Below are positions 1 to 7,950 of a stretch of DNA of 12,883 nucleotides, piece by piece (within the stretch, counting starts at the first letter, position 1; each line of letters opens with the position of its first letter). Location: assembly GCA_028717405.1 (NCBI GenBank), contig JAQUNY010000035.1:1-12883 (forward strand). Direction: 5' to 3'. Source of the DNA: Eubacteriales bacterium. Its GTDB lineage: Bacteria > Bacillota > Clostridia > JAQUNY01. Position numbers and translations under genes: made by a program. The notes beneath the pieces were generated by a model. It did no database searches and was not told the origin of the DNA. It worked only from the letters and a program-made list of their open reading frames with translations.

Positions 1-60
1 GCCGTCCTTTATGCCATCCTGTGTGCCATTTTGTATGCCATTCCGTATGCCATTCCATAT
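1..60 (-). repeat. Five 12-bp tandem units inside the beta-helix gene, running off the edge
   Basis: Five consecutive 12-bp units, each starting GCC on the plus strand, occupy the first 60 bases (for example GCCATTCCGTAT). On the coding strand they encode x-x-[N/D]-G tetrapeptides: IWNG, IRNG, IQNG, TQDG, IKDG. The array is in frame and lies immediately after the beta-helix domain. It reaches position 1, so its full length is unknown. It is probably a flexible linker grown by slippage. Confidence 0.8.
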
Positions 61-1467
61 GAATTCAACCTCATTATCTCCATCGATTTTCATATCTGTC
101 TGCCCGGCTGAAATAACCGGCCTGCCGCCAACAACAAGGTTTTCAAAAACAAGCCTGTAGTTTTCGGTATATAAAAACTCCGGCGAATTGGATATCATTA
201 TACCGCAGCCTCTCTGCCCTGAAGTCCCTGCCTGGCTGCTTCCTGACGGGAGTGGTACACTGAAATTTCTGAACGTGATTTCCTTTTTGTATGCCCCGGT
301 ATTATAGCCCTTGAATATCCAGGGGAAATCCTCGCAGTCGCTTGCGTCAAGTCCGTCGACCAGCATGCTGAATCCATGATCGACAGTGAAGCTGTCTTTC
401 TTCCTCGACGTAAAATGTGAGAAAAGGCCTTCGGCTGCCCTGAATACATAAATATTCTTAAGGCGCACATTTTCGCCGACATTATATGTCGGGACAATTG
501 CCTTGCACAGAGTCCCTATCCATGTGTCTTCCACCGTTATATCTGAAGAGCCCAGGCTTATTACAAGGGCATTGTCGCCACATTCAATGAAGCATTTCCT
601 GACAGTTATATTGTTGACTCCCCAAAAGCTGATGCCATCAGTACAGATAACAGACGAAAGTATCCTGATGCTTTCAAATGTGCAGCCGCCGCAGTCGCAA
701 CCTCCGACTATATCCGCACCCATTGTGATATTGAAAGCCCTGCCGTCAACCAGCTTGACGTCCCTGACCAGTAAATTCCCCGACACTATCTCAAAGAAAT
801 GCTTCTGAGCCCTTTTACGAAGGTCATACCTGAAAATATCCGAATAAGGATCAAGTATCATCCCCCTTCCTGTGACGCGGCAACCATTTTCTTCGACTCT
901 TACCCTTGAAAAAAGTACGGAACCCGGCGCCAGATAAAGCTCCCTAATATCTTTTCCGAGAACAAGAGAAGCGTTTTCCGTTTCATGCCATCCTTCGACA
1001 TACAATACCCCCGGATCGTCAGGGCCGGGAATATCTGCTTCATTTTCAGGCTCGTCGGCAAATATCCTCAGCATCGTATTTTCATCCCTGTTTAATTTAA
1101 GGATATAATATCCGGGTTTATCTATAAATATGGAAATGACATTGCCATACAATTCAGTTTTTGTGTTAAGTGACGAAGGCAGTACTACATACGAACCGAC
1201 AGGTATGTCTTCTCTGACGGCAACATTAACCTTAATGCTGGTTCCCTTAACAATTCTGCATGCAAATTCGCAAAACCGCCTGTGCATATCAGCTCCGCAG
1301 CTCATCCTGCTGTTTGCTTCAGCAGCTGAGTGGTCATAAACCGGGATAGCAGATGATTTCCCTCTATATTCAACTGTGACTTCATAATCTGTATTGCGGA
1401 TAATTCGCCGGTCATATTCGGGATAGACGACCAGTTCAGTTTCGTTCCTGTTTTCCTTTTTGCTCAT
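1..1467 (-). CDS. Right-handed beta-helix glycanase-like protein (GH28/GH49-like), C-terminus cut by window edge
   Basis: The frame is open from an ATG at 1467 to the window edge (489 codons, no stop), so the protein is incomplete at its C-terminus. The start is supported by AGGAGG about nine bases upstream. There is no signal peptide (it begins MSKKENRNET), so it should be cytoplasmic. Residues about 12-150 look like a beta-sandwich; residues about 155-465 look like a right-handed beta-helix, with SGRG-like VTGRGMILDPYS, then VICTDGISFW and CFIECGDNALVI. These resemble the NTD and DD acid motifs of GH28 and the corresponding motifs of GH49 dextranases; Asp277 and Asp298 are candidate catalytic acids. 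The usual second Asp of the DD pair is Asn299, and no GHG motif is seen, so activity is uncertain. The protein is clearly paralogous to the divergent lipoprotein at 1795-4659. A tetrapeptide repeat begins just after the helix. Substrate unknown. Confidence 0.85.
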   Translation of the reverse strand, partial: MSKKENRNETELVVYPEYDRRIIRNTDYEVTVEYRGKSSAIPVYDHSAAEANSRMSCGADMHRRFCEFACRIVKGTSIKVNVAVREDIPVGSYVVLPSSLNTKTELYGNVISIFIDKPGYYILKLNRDENTMLRIFADEPENEADIPGPDDPGVLYVEGWHETENASLVLGKDIRELYLAPGSVLFSRVRVEENGCRVTGRGMILDPYSDIFRYDLRKRAQKHFFEIVSGNLLVRDVKLVDGRAFNITMGADIVGGCDCGGCTFESIRILSSVICTDGISFWGVNNITVRKCFIECGDNALVISLGSSDITVEDTWIGTLCKAIVPTYNVGENVRLKNIYVFRAAEGLFSHFTSRKKDSFTVDHGFSMLVDGLDASDCEDFPWIFKGYNTGAYKKEITFRNFSVPLPSGSSQAGTSGQRGCGIMISNSPEFLYTENYRLVFENLVVGGRPVISAGQTDMKIDGDNEVEFIWNGIRNGIQNGTQDGIKDG

Positions 1468-1794
1468 CAGGTAACGCCTCCTGTAAATACCTTTTTAAAT
1501 AACAGCCTTATTGTTTTGATTATATCATCCCTGACTTGACTTCAGACATCCTGAGAATAACTTTTTTATGAAATGCAGGTTCAAATTATGTTATTCTATT
1601 ATTAAGTGAACTGCAGGCATATGATCTGTCAGTATTTTACAAGCTGTTTTGTACCACATTGGCGTTTGACCCGGATTGCGAGCCTTAAGAGTATTGTTAT
1701 GCTGTCATGATGTATTATTGTATTTACGTAATGTTTACAATGCCGCAATCTAATATGCCCATGATACCGCCCAAGTTTGCAAGGAGGTAATATT
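1468..1794. promoter_or_regulatory. Divergent intergenic region between the two beta-helix genes
   Basis: This 327-base stretch holds no convincing gene. It contains the extended -10 site of the leftward gene (1519-1527) and a weaker rightward candidate: TTGCGA at 1676-1681, a 16-base gap, and TATGCT at 1698-1703 with a TG extension, giving a leader of about 85 bases for the lipoprotein gene. An imperfect inverted repeat, GCAGGTTCA at 1575-1583 against TGAACTGC at 1607-1614 with one bulge, and the palindrome TTACGTAA at 1724-1731 could be regulator sites. No recognised carbohydrate-regulator operator was identified. Confidence 0.4.
1519..1527 (-). promoter_or_regulatory. Extended -10 promoter for the partial beta-helix gene
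   Basis: Read on the minus strand this is TGATATAAT, a perfect -10 hexamer preceded by a TGn extension. It lies about 52 bases upstream of the ATG at 1467. No good -35 box is seen at 16-18 bases, which is usual for extended -10 promoters. Predicted by eye only. Confidence 0.5.
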
Positions 1795-4659
1795 GTGAAA
1801 ACAGAATTAACGCTTGAGACAAGATCATTATTAAGAATAAAATCATTATTGAACCCTGGACCAATCCTGACAATAGCGGCAGCCATTGCCTTGCTGTCCT
1901 TCACTTTTTCTTCCCTTTCGGGCTGCTCTCTGCCGGGTTCCGATCCCTCAGTTTCCCTGTCTGAAAGACAACTTCGAGCTGCTTCAGCAGACGCACTCGA
2001 AGGGAAGGTCTCTCTGATCACACTGGGCGGCATAAATATTGAGGACTTCAAAATTCTCATCAACTCGCGTGATGATATAACATCATCAGGAATAGCTGAA
2101 GGTATATCGCAATACATATACAGGATTTCAGGCATTCATCCCGGCATAATCGAAGACAGCTATGAAAAGAAAAGCCCGGAAATAATAGTCGGTTCTACTT
2201 CACGCGAAGACGCCCCTGAGGGAAACAAAGATGTCAATGAATATGCAATATACGAAAAAGACGGAGACCTTTATATCAGCTATGGAAACCGGGCATCAGG
2301 CCAGAGAGCTCTGGATGCCTTTATCGAACTGGCTCTTGCCGGCAGTGCAGTTATTGCGTCAGGATCTTCAGAAAATACTTCCTCATCTGATAAAACACAT
2401 TATGAAATCGCAATAGCCGAAGGATACAATTTGAAGGGCCGGTCAGTAACACCTGAAGAGCAGTACGGCAAAACAGCCCTGATTGCTTATCCGGAATATG
2501 ACGAACGGATTCCGCGTGATTATACATACACAGTTTCGGTTTATCAGGACAATATCTCCTTTAATTTGCCGGTATATAACCATACATCATCCGACCTTAT
2601 TAACAGTCCGATAACAGAGTCGGGCGAGAAAAGACGATTCTGCGAATTTGCCTTCTGCGGCAGAGCGGTACGAGTCGACATAGCCGTCCGGCAGGATGTC
2701 CAAACTTATACAATTATGCCTTCGGCAAAAAACTTCAGGACCGAGATGAAGGATAATGTCATCTCAGTCTGGCTCGACAAACCAGAGACCTTCATGCTGA
2801 AAATAGACGGAAATATCGAGTCGCTCCTTACCGTTTTTGCCGATCTGCCCGAACCCGAATGCGAAATACCTTCACGCTACAGTTCCACTGCCGTCTGTAT
2901 TGACAATGGATGGGAGGAACCTTCCGACAGGAAGCTTACCCTGACATACAAGATCAAAAACCTGTACGTCGCTCCCGGGTCTGTCCTTTGCGCCAGAGTC
3001 GGCGTATACGGCAGTGATTGCATTGTGTCCGGCCGCGGTATCATCCTTGATCCGTACAGCAATATATTTGAAACGAACATTTCAATGCCTTCGCATGAGT
3101 ACCTTCTCACAGTTCATAATAAGAACGTGAACCTGAAGGATATCAAGCTGGTCGACGCAAGGACCTTCAATGTGGTTTTTGACACCGGCAGCGACGGAGG
3201 CCGGGCAAAGAACATCCGCATCCTGTCAACAGTAATATGCAGTGACGGGCTCAGCATCTGGAATGCCGGCGACGTACATGCAGACGGCTGCTACATCCAT
3301 TGCGGAGATAATGCCGTGGTTGTCCGTGCATATGATAATGTATCAGTGACCAATACAATTATTGGCACAATATGCGCTGCGCTTGTTCCTTCATGGGAGA
3401 TCGGTGAAAATACTGTTTTCAGAGATATTTATATATTCAGGAGCGACGGTGACGGAATAATCAAGAGTTATACTTCCTGGAAGGATATCACACTCGACCA
3501 CGGTTGGAAGCTTGAGTTTGACAATATCAATGCCGTCGATTGCGACAGACTTTCTTACATATTTGTTGCCAGAGACACAGCAGAGTTCCACAAACAGATC
3601 ATCATGCGAAATATTGTCGTACCGGAGCTCGGGAGCGGCAGCACATACTCCCGTACGAACACCGCCATAAGCATTTCATATCAGGGCTCAATCAGGCCGA
3701 CTTCGAATTACCACCTGGAAATCGAAAACCTTTTTGTCGGCGGAAAGCTGATCACTAATGTATCCGAGCTTAAAACATCATATGACAATACAAAAAACAG
3801 CGTACAAATAGCTGTCTCGCCCGCAAAAACTCCCATAGATTTCGCCGCGGCACCGGCAACCAAAGCGGTAAATTACATATATCCATATAAAGTCTACATT
3901 GGCTCTTCTGAGCAAATCATGCGTTCTGCACCGGTCCTGTCAGAAGGAATGATCTATCTGCCATTTGAAGAAATCGCAGTAAAAACAGGCTATAATTACC
4001 CTGCCTCCGCATCAGACACACCGGACTTTGTGAACTCTTCATTTATCTCCGAAATCAACGGCAAGGCCATGATCTCAATCGACGACATATCTTCTGTTTT
4101 TGATGGGTTTAGCGCTTCATATGACGCAGGATCAGGGGGGATCGTCATCAGCGAAGTCTCTGAGGGCTCCTCACCCGATTCTTTCAGGAAAGGGCTCCTT
4201 TACGAGCCATATACAGGATTGAGCCGCTGGTGCGAGGCAGTAGCCTACAGGACTACCCTGACTGCATATAAAACCGACAGCATTGACGGAGCAAGGATAT
4301 ATGAAATGCATCTGGCCGAATATGTAAGCAGCATGGTGGGTATGAGGACATATGTCACAGATGAGCTCAAAAAGAACAGTGGCGGCCTGTTCAGTCTGGA
4401 ATTCGACGCACGCTGCATCATCGGCAAATCACAATATATGAAAGTGAACCTCAGGACATATATGGAACGCAATTACCTTGACAAGTCATTGCCCTTCACC
4501 TGTTCCAACAGCTGGCAGCACTTCACGTTTACATTTCAGACAGGCGGCAGCGAATATCTGGAAAATATCAGCGCCTTCAACCTGGGTATATATTTTGGCA
4601 ACGGGCTCGGAACAAAAGCAGTGCAGATAAAAAATATGGAGTTATCAAAAATAAACTAA
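1795..4659 (+). CDS. Surface lipoprotein with beta-helix glycanase-like core, copper-amine-oxidase-like domain and CBM-like C-terminus
   Basis: The start chosen is GTG at 1795, because AAGGAGG sits seven bases upstream; the upstream in-frame TTG at 1777 lacks such a site. The product is 954 residues. Residues 1-43 form a signal peptide ending LSGC, with the lipidated Cys at 44, so it is anchored outside the membrane. Residues about 70-185 resemble the GH67-type N-terminal accessory domain (IIVGSTSR, NEYAIYEKDGDLYISYGN). Residues about 228-360 are a beta-sandwich and about 360-675 a right-handed beta-helix with VICSDGLSIW (Asp484) and CGDNAVVV (Asp505), co-linear with the divergent paralogue. 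Residues about 695-790 look like a copper-amine-oxidase N-terminal-like repeat domain (MIYLPFEEIA, INGKAMISIDD). The last 150 residues look like a CBM4/9-type carbohydrate-binding beta-sandwich. A role in extracellular polysaccharide binding or cleavage is inferred; the substrate cannot be read from the sequence, and the DD pair is again DN. Confidence 0.88.
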   Translation: MKTELTLETRSLLRIKSLLNPGPILTIAAAIALLSFTFSSLSGCSLPGSDPSVSLSERQLRAASADALEGKVSLITLGGINIEDFKILINSRDDITSSGIAEGISQYIYRISGIHPGIIEDSYEKKSPEIIVGSTSREDAPEGNKDVNEYAIYEKDGDLYISYGNRASGQRALDAFIELALAGSAVIASGSSENTSSSDKTHYEIAIAEGYNLKGRSVTPEEQYGKTALIAYPEYDERIPRDYTYTVSVYQDNISFNLPVYNHTSSDLINSPITESGEKRRFCEFAFCGRAVRVDIAVRQDVQTYTIMPSAKNFRTEMKDNVISVWLDKPETFMLKIDGNIESLLTVFADLPEPECEIPSRYSSTAVCIDNGWEEPSDRKLTLTYKIKNLYVAPGSVLCARVGVYGSDCIVSGRGIILDPYSNIFETNISMPSHEYLLTVHNKNVNLKDIKLVDARTFNVVFDTGSDGGRAKNIRILSTVICSDGLSIWNAGDVHADGCYIHCGDNAVVVRAYDNVSVTNTIIGTICAALVPSWEIGENTVFRDIYIFRSDGDGIIKSYTSWKDITLDHGWKLEFDNINAVDCDRLSYIFVARDTAEFHKQIIMRNIVVPELGSGSTYSRTNTAISISYQGSIRPTSNYHLEIENLFVGGKLITNVSELKTSYDNTKNSVQIAVSPAKTPIDFAAAPATKAVNYIYPYKVYIGSSEQIMRSAPVLSEGMIYLPFEEIAVKTGYNYPASASDTPDFVNSSFISEINGKAMISIDDISSVFDGFSASYDAGSGGIVISEVSEGSSPDSFRKGLLYEPYTGLSRWCEAVAYRTTLTAYKTDSIDGARIYEMHLAEYVSSMVGMRTYVTDELKKNSGGLFSLEFDARCIIGKSQYMKVNLRTYMERNYLDKSLPFTCSNSWQHFTFTFQTGGSEYLENISAFNLGIYFGNGLGTKAVQIKNMELSKIN

Positions 4660-4686
4660 CCCGGCTTTCCTTTACAGAAGGCCGGG
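4660..4686 (+). terminator. Hairpin after the lipoprotein gene
   Basis: The arms are CCCGGCTTTC (4660-4669) and GAAGGCCGGG (4677-4686), a 10-bp stem with one G-U pair and a 7-base loop. It starts directly after the TAA of the lipoprotein gene. The T-rich stretch (GATTTTTAATTT) begins a few bases after the stem, so it may be a weak terminator or an mRNA 3' stabilising hairpin. Confidence 0.6.
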
Positions 4687-4713
4687 CTGGTTTGATTTTT
4701 AATTTAATATTAT

Positions 4714-4737
4714 AACCGGCTTTTTACCGGTTTTTTT
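4714..4737 (+). terminator. Second, canonical rho-independent terminator
   Basis: AACCGG at 4714-4719 pairs with CCGGTT at 4727-4732 around a 7-base loop, and the stem runs into seven consecutive T residues. It ends transcription of the lipoprotein gene before the convergent gene ending at 4757. The 20 bases between this site and that stop codon hold nothing else. Confidence 0.7.
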
Positions 4738-4756
4738 GCCAAATGCTCCGGGAAGC

Positions 4757-7315
4757 TCAATCGACGCGTCCGGAGTATGGGCATTCGAGTACACACTTTT
4801 CAACAATACATGGTATCCTTTTCTGCAGCGGATCCATTTTTTTAATTGCTTCCGCTATGCTTTCAGCCGTGACCTCTTCGGGTGGCATGATATTGGTCCT
4901 GCTGCCCATGTATTTCGGGCCGCCGTCTCCTACCAGGGCGTACCTCTTGCACCAGTCACAGCGCAGGATATCTATAACATTCTGTTTCCAGGTCGTGCCT
5001 CCGGCATTGAGGACCACTGTCTTTTCTGATATCGCACCGACCGGGCAGGCTTTGATACACCTGGTGCAATCCCTGCATACTCCATTAACAAAGGAAGGAT
5101 CCAGGAATTTATCACCCTCAAGCTTAGCGTTTGTCACTATTGCGAAAAACTTCTGATTCAATCCATATTCAGGCGTGACAGTATTCCCGCAAATTGTTAC
5201 CCGACCCAATCCCGCAAGCATTGCTGCGTAAGCGTTGGCTCGAGCGTCGACCATTTCGCCGAATGTGTGGGCTACCCTGGAGGCTGTTCCGTTAAGATCT
5301 TCAACCGGTATTGCCTTGTATCCCCTGGAATTTAGAAATTTCACAATATCCAGGGCAATGTTGTCGAGCACGACCCATGCCGCATGCTGCATATACATTG
5401 AATAGACTCCCACTGACTCCGCAGGAGGCTTTTCAGCCCTTTCGGCGATGGTTGCCGGCACATTGGCACCGATGACTATGACAGATTCGGCATCTTCCAT
5501 GTAATCCCAAGGGTCCTTGAAGACATTTTCCTTTTTCATTATCTCCAGGTCGACATTATGGCCGCCCATACGCTCATTATGGTCTTTTACGCTTGTTCCG
5601 CATGCCTTTTCGTCAAACACCCTTCTCAGCTCATCTTTTATGCCCCTGAATCTTGCTGCAGGAGCAATTCCGGTTAAAGCTGAGCCTTGTGAAGAGGCAA
5701 ATGCTTTTACGGCTTCCGCGGTCAGAGCGGTTCTTTTTGCTGTCCCCTCCGCCTTTGCAGGCTTGCCTGCGGTCTTGTTTAAGGGCGCCGAAGTCAGTAT
5801 CGCCGTGTATATCTGGTTCCTGCCGTAATATTCCGTAACCAGCTCGCCTTTATCGTCAAGAGTTCCAAGGCCGCACGCCAGTGCTGCATAGTTGTCTGCA
5901 AGGTAGGTAAGGCCTACGGCTGAATAACCTTTCTCTTCAAGGTGCCTTGTAATGTCGAGCAGAGCATCCATTATTTTTTCTTTAACCGCCGCTTCTACAG
6001 CCGGTATGGCTCCTGAGCTTTTATATTCCTCCTGAAAGGCCAGCCCCGATACCATCAGGTGAGTAGCCCTGGCCGGAGCAGATGATGATGCGACACCATT
6101 TGCCGCACACTCGGATGGGTAACCCATGCCTATTACAATGACGGACTGCACATCATCAAGATACCTGGATGGGTCTGTGCCTACTGTTCCCCATTTTTCA
6201 TTGAAAGGATGCGGGATCATGCTAAGCTTATACGGTCCTGTTACATTTCCTGATCCGGCCAGCACTTTGAAATCATCCTTCGTCGCTGTTCCGTAAACGT
6301 CTATGCCCTTTTCAAAAGCAAGAGCCTGTATTTCCATGGCCAGCATGCGGCTGACCTGTGAAGGCATCGCTTTGCTGAATGATTCAGCTTCGCCTGCAGC
6401 TTCTCCGGATAGCGCTCCTGAGTCTTTGCCGAACTTGTTTTCTATATCAGGATTTTCTATCCAGAAGCTTTTCCTGTGGTTTGGCTTGCGAGCCTCTTTT
6501 TTCATCCTCAGGTATGGCGGCAGGCAATATCTCCAGCAAGGCTCAAGAGAAGATCCATATCCTTCCCTGTTGCAGGCAAGGTTTGGTACAATAACATCTT
6601 CGTTGACCTTGTCGGGTATGTCTATGTCATATCTGATCTGAAAACGCTCCGCCCAGGCACAACGGAATTTGTTTTTGTTGGCATATTCGAATATCCTTCC
6701 ACCTATATCAACCTTTGTGAGCCCTTTTACTTCTTTAACAAGTCCTTTTGACGGAGAACAGACCCTTACGCATTCCATGCATCTGTCGCATAATACCGGT
6801 CCTGTATAAAGGGGATCCTGCTCCAGGTCGGCCTCGGTGATAATAGTCATGAGCCTCTGCCTCGCTCCGTATTCAGGTGTCAGCAGAAGCCCGTTATATC
6901 CTATTTCGCCAAGCCCGGCGGCTGCGGCGGCATGGATGTGCGACATATCCGGAGAAAATACTATGTCAAGATCTTCGTATTCTCTGTAACGCCATATAGC
7001 TGTCTGAGGTATGGGGATTGCTTTGTATCCGTTGTCTTCAAGAAGCCTGGCCACATGAAAGCCAATTCTCTCAAGACGAGCATTAACAGCTGTGACTACG
7101 CTTGCTGACCCCCAGTTATGTATGGGTTCGCCTCCAAGCTCCCACGCACCGTCAGGAGTGTGCACCGCCGCGACAATGACGGATCTTGCCGACGGCAGAT
7201 GTCCTTTCGGGCTCATTCTTATGGGCGCATTTGAAAACCTTTCAACAGATGAGACGCCTGCAAGGTCTCCTCCCAGCTTTTTGATAAATGCCTTGATTTG
7301 CTGTGATGTAATCAT
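4757..7315 (-). CDS. Three-module QueG/reductive-dehalogenase-like corrinoid iron-sulfur protein
   Basis: The product is 852 residues with no signal peptide, hence cytoplasmic. ATG at 7315 has GGGAG about ten bases upstream. Three homologous modules follow one another. Module 1 (about 1-290) has SVIVAAVHTP, GYKAIPIP, GLGEIGYNGLLLTPEYG and a ferredoxin motif CDRCMECVRVCS (Cys176, 179, 182, 186), with further Cys at 248, 260 and 264. Module 2 (about 320-515) has SVIVIGMGYP, GYSAVGL and ACGLG but no Cys cluster. Module 3 (about 530-852) has SVIVIGANVP, GYKAIPVE, GLGRVTICGN, TVTPEYGLNQ and CRDCTRCIKACP (Cys747, 750, 753, 757), then CDWC (786-789) and CIVEKCVLECP (836-846). The GLGxxGxNGLLxTPEYG block followed by a CxxCxxCxxxC cluster is typical of epoxyqueuosine reductase QueG and reductive dehalogenases, which bind cobalamin; these families have one such module and about 310-500 residues. 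The reaction is unknown; corrinoid binding is inferred. Confidence 0.82.
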   Translation of the reverse strand: MITSQQIKAFIKKLGGDLAGVSSVERFSNAPIRMSPKGHLPSARSVIVAAVHTPDGAWELGGEPIHNWGSASVVTAVNARLERIGFHVARLLEDNGYKAIPIPQTAIWRYREYEDLDIVFSPDMSHIHAAAAAGLGEIGYNGLLLTPEYGARQRLMTIITEADLEQDPLYTGPVLCDRCMECVRVCSPSKGLVKEVKGLTKVDIGGRIFEYANKNKFRCAWAERFQIRYDIDIPDKVNEDVIVPNLACNREGYGSSLEPCWRYCLPPYLRMKKEARKPNHRKSFWIENPDIENKFGKDSGALSGEAAGEAESFSKAMPSQVSRMLAMEIQALAFEKGIDVYGTATKDDFKVLAGSGNVTGPYKLSMIPHPFNEKWGTVGTDPSRYLDDVQSVIVIGMGYPSECAANGVASSSAPARATHLMVSGLAFQEEYKSSGAIPAVEAAVKEKIMDALLDITRHLEEKGYSAVGLTYLADNYAALACGLGTLDDKGELVTEYYGRNQIYTAILTSAPLNKTAGKPAKAEGTAKRTALTAEAVKAFASSQGSALTGIAPAARFRGIKDELRRVFDEKACGTSVKDHNERMGGHNVDLEIMKKENVFKDPWDYMEDAESVIVIGANVPATIAERAEKPPAESVGVYSMYMQHAAWVVLDNIALDIVKFLNSRGYKAIPVEDLNGTASRVAHTFGEMVDARANAYAAMLAGLGRVTICGNTVTPEYGLNQKFFAIVTNAKLEGDKFLDPSFVNGVCRDCTRCIKACPVGAISEKTVVLNAGGTTWKQNVIDILRCDWCKRYALVGDGGPKYMGSRTNIMPPEEVTAESIAEAIKKMDPLQKRIPCIVEKCVLECPYSGRVD

Positions 7316-7649
7316 AAAAAAATAACTCCCTTAAATATTATTCCGCTTTAAATTTAATATAGCTATCTGTTAATATTGCTGTCCTCATCAGCCGGCTGCC
7401 CAGCCGCACTAAGTCAACACGCATATCGCTTTGCACAATACACCATGTATATTTCTTTGCATAGTCTAATGATACTTTTCTGACTGAAATGTTCAATTGC
7501 TAAAACTATATCAGCAAACATATATAAATATGGTATTGCTTTCAGAATATAATTATGATATAATTTGGTTTTATGTAATTACTATCAACATATTTATCAT
7601 TAGTCTGTATTTATTATTCATATAGATCCAATGTAAATCAAAACATTAG
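7316..7649. other. AT-rich intergenic stretch between the QueG/RdhA-like gene and the toxin gene
   Basis: This stretch of about 330 bases has no supportable gene. Besides the leftward promoter candidate at 7469-7496, it contains a rightward sigma-A-like match: TTGCTT at 7536-7541, a 17-base gap, and TATAAT at 7559-7564. No gene lies in that direction; transcription from it would run antisense to the toxin. No cobalamin riboswitch core or T-box-like sequence was seen, and no clear terminator follows the toxin gene. Confidence 0.5.
7469..7496 (-). promoter_or_regulatory. Candidate promoter for the QueG/RdhA-like gene
   Basis: On the minus strand TTGAAC (7491-7496) and TATCAT (7469-7474) are separated by 16 bases. 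This would give a leader of roughly 145 bases before the ATG at 7315. The leader contains a small GC-rich hairpin (CGGCT at 7393-7397 with AGCCG at 7402-7406). The flanking DNA is AT-rich, so chance matches are likely. Confidence 0.25.
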
Positions 7650-7949
7650 TCATATTTTTCGCAGAAACCGGAAAAAATCTTCAGCATTAATAAATCCAAG
7701 ATCTCTGATATATCTGTGAAACGTGCTATCCGGGATATCTCTTCCTTCTGAATGAATATGCATGATCACCTTACTATATCTGCCATTGATATACCCCTCA
7801 AAAACAAGACACGTCTTCGTCATTCTTTTCTCTAAGCCCAATGCGGCACATACAGTAATCAATTCTTTAAAGCTTGCCGTCGCCAATATTGATCGATCCC
7901 CCAGTAAGAAATGTTGACTCTGCAGCAAATTACATTTTTCGTATTCCAT
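7650..7949 (-). CDS. HicA-like toxin of a type II toxin-antitoxin module
   Basis: This small protein has 99 residues. Its second half, VIMHIHSEGRDIPDSTFHRYIRDLGF followed in turn by NAEDFFRFLRKI, fits the HicA pattern of a beta-strand with a conserved His, a charged turn, then a helix (GTL..IL...GL.. type) and a terminal helix. HicA proteins are small mRNA interferases with a double-stranded-RNA-binding-like fold. The N-terminal half diverges: the glycine-rich first helix and GSHH-type motif of classical HicA are not obvious, so the match is partial. The ATG at 7949 lies one base after the stop codon of the upstream antitoxin gene, which indicates translational coupling. The protein is somewhat longer than a typical HicA of about 60-90 residues. 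The identification leans partly on the gene order. Confidence 0.6.
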   Translation of the reverse strand: MEYEKCNLLQSQHFLLGDRSILATASFKELITVCAALGLEKRMTKTCLVFEGYINGRYSKVIMHIHSEGRDIPDSTFHRYIRDLGFINAEDFFRFLRKI

Positions 7950-7950
7950 A

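Noticed and set aside
1..60. CRISPR array
   Set aside because: The units are 12 bp, contiguous without spacers, and in frame with a coding sequence.
198..497. 99-codon minus-strand frame
   Set aside because: It is on the same strand as the partial beta-helix gene but in another frame; the beta-helix frame matches the divergent paralogue throughout.
1629..2135. 168-codon minus-strand frame
   Set aside because: It overlaps the start of the well-supported lipoprotein gene antisense, has no ribosome binding site, and its translation has no recognisable domain.
4743..5156. Plus-strand frames over the 3' end of the QueG/RdhA-like gene
   Set aside because: They are antisense to the strongly supported iron-sulfur motifs of module 3 and have no ribosome binding site or domain.
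7316..7480. Possible cobalamin riboswitch before the corrinoid-protein-like gene
   Set aside because: No B12-box or conserved core was found by eye; the short GC-rich hairpin alone is not evidence.
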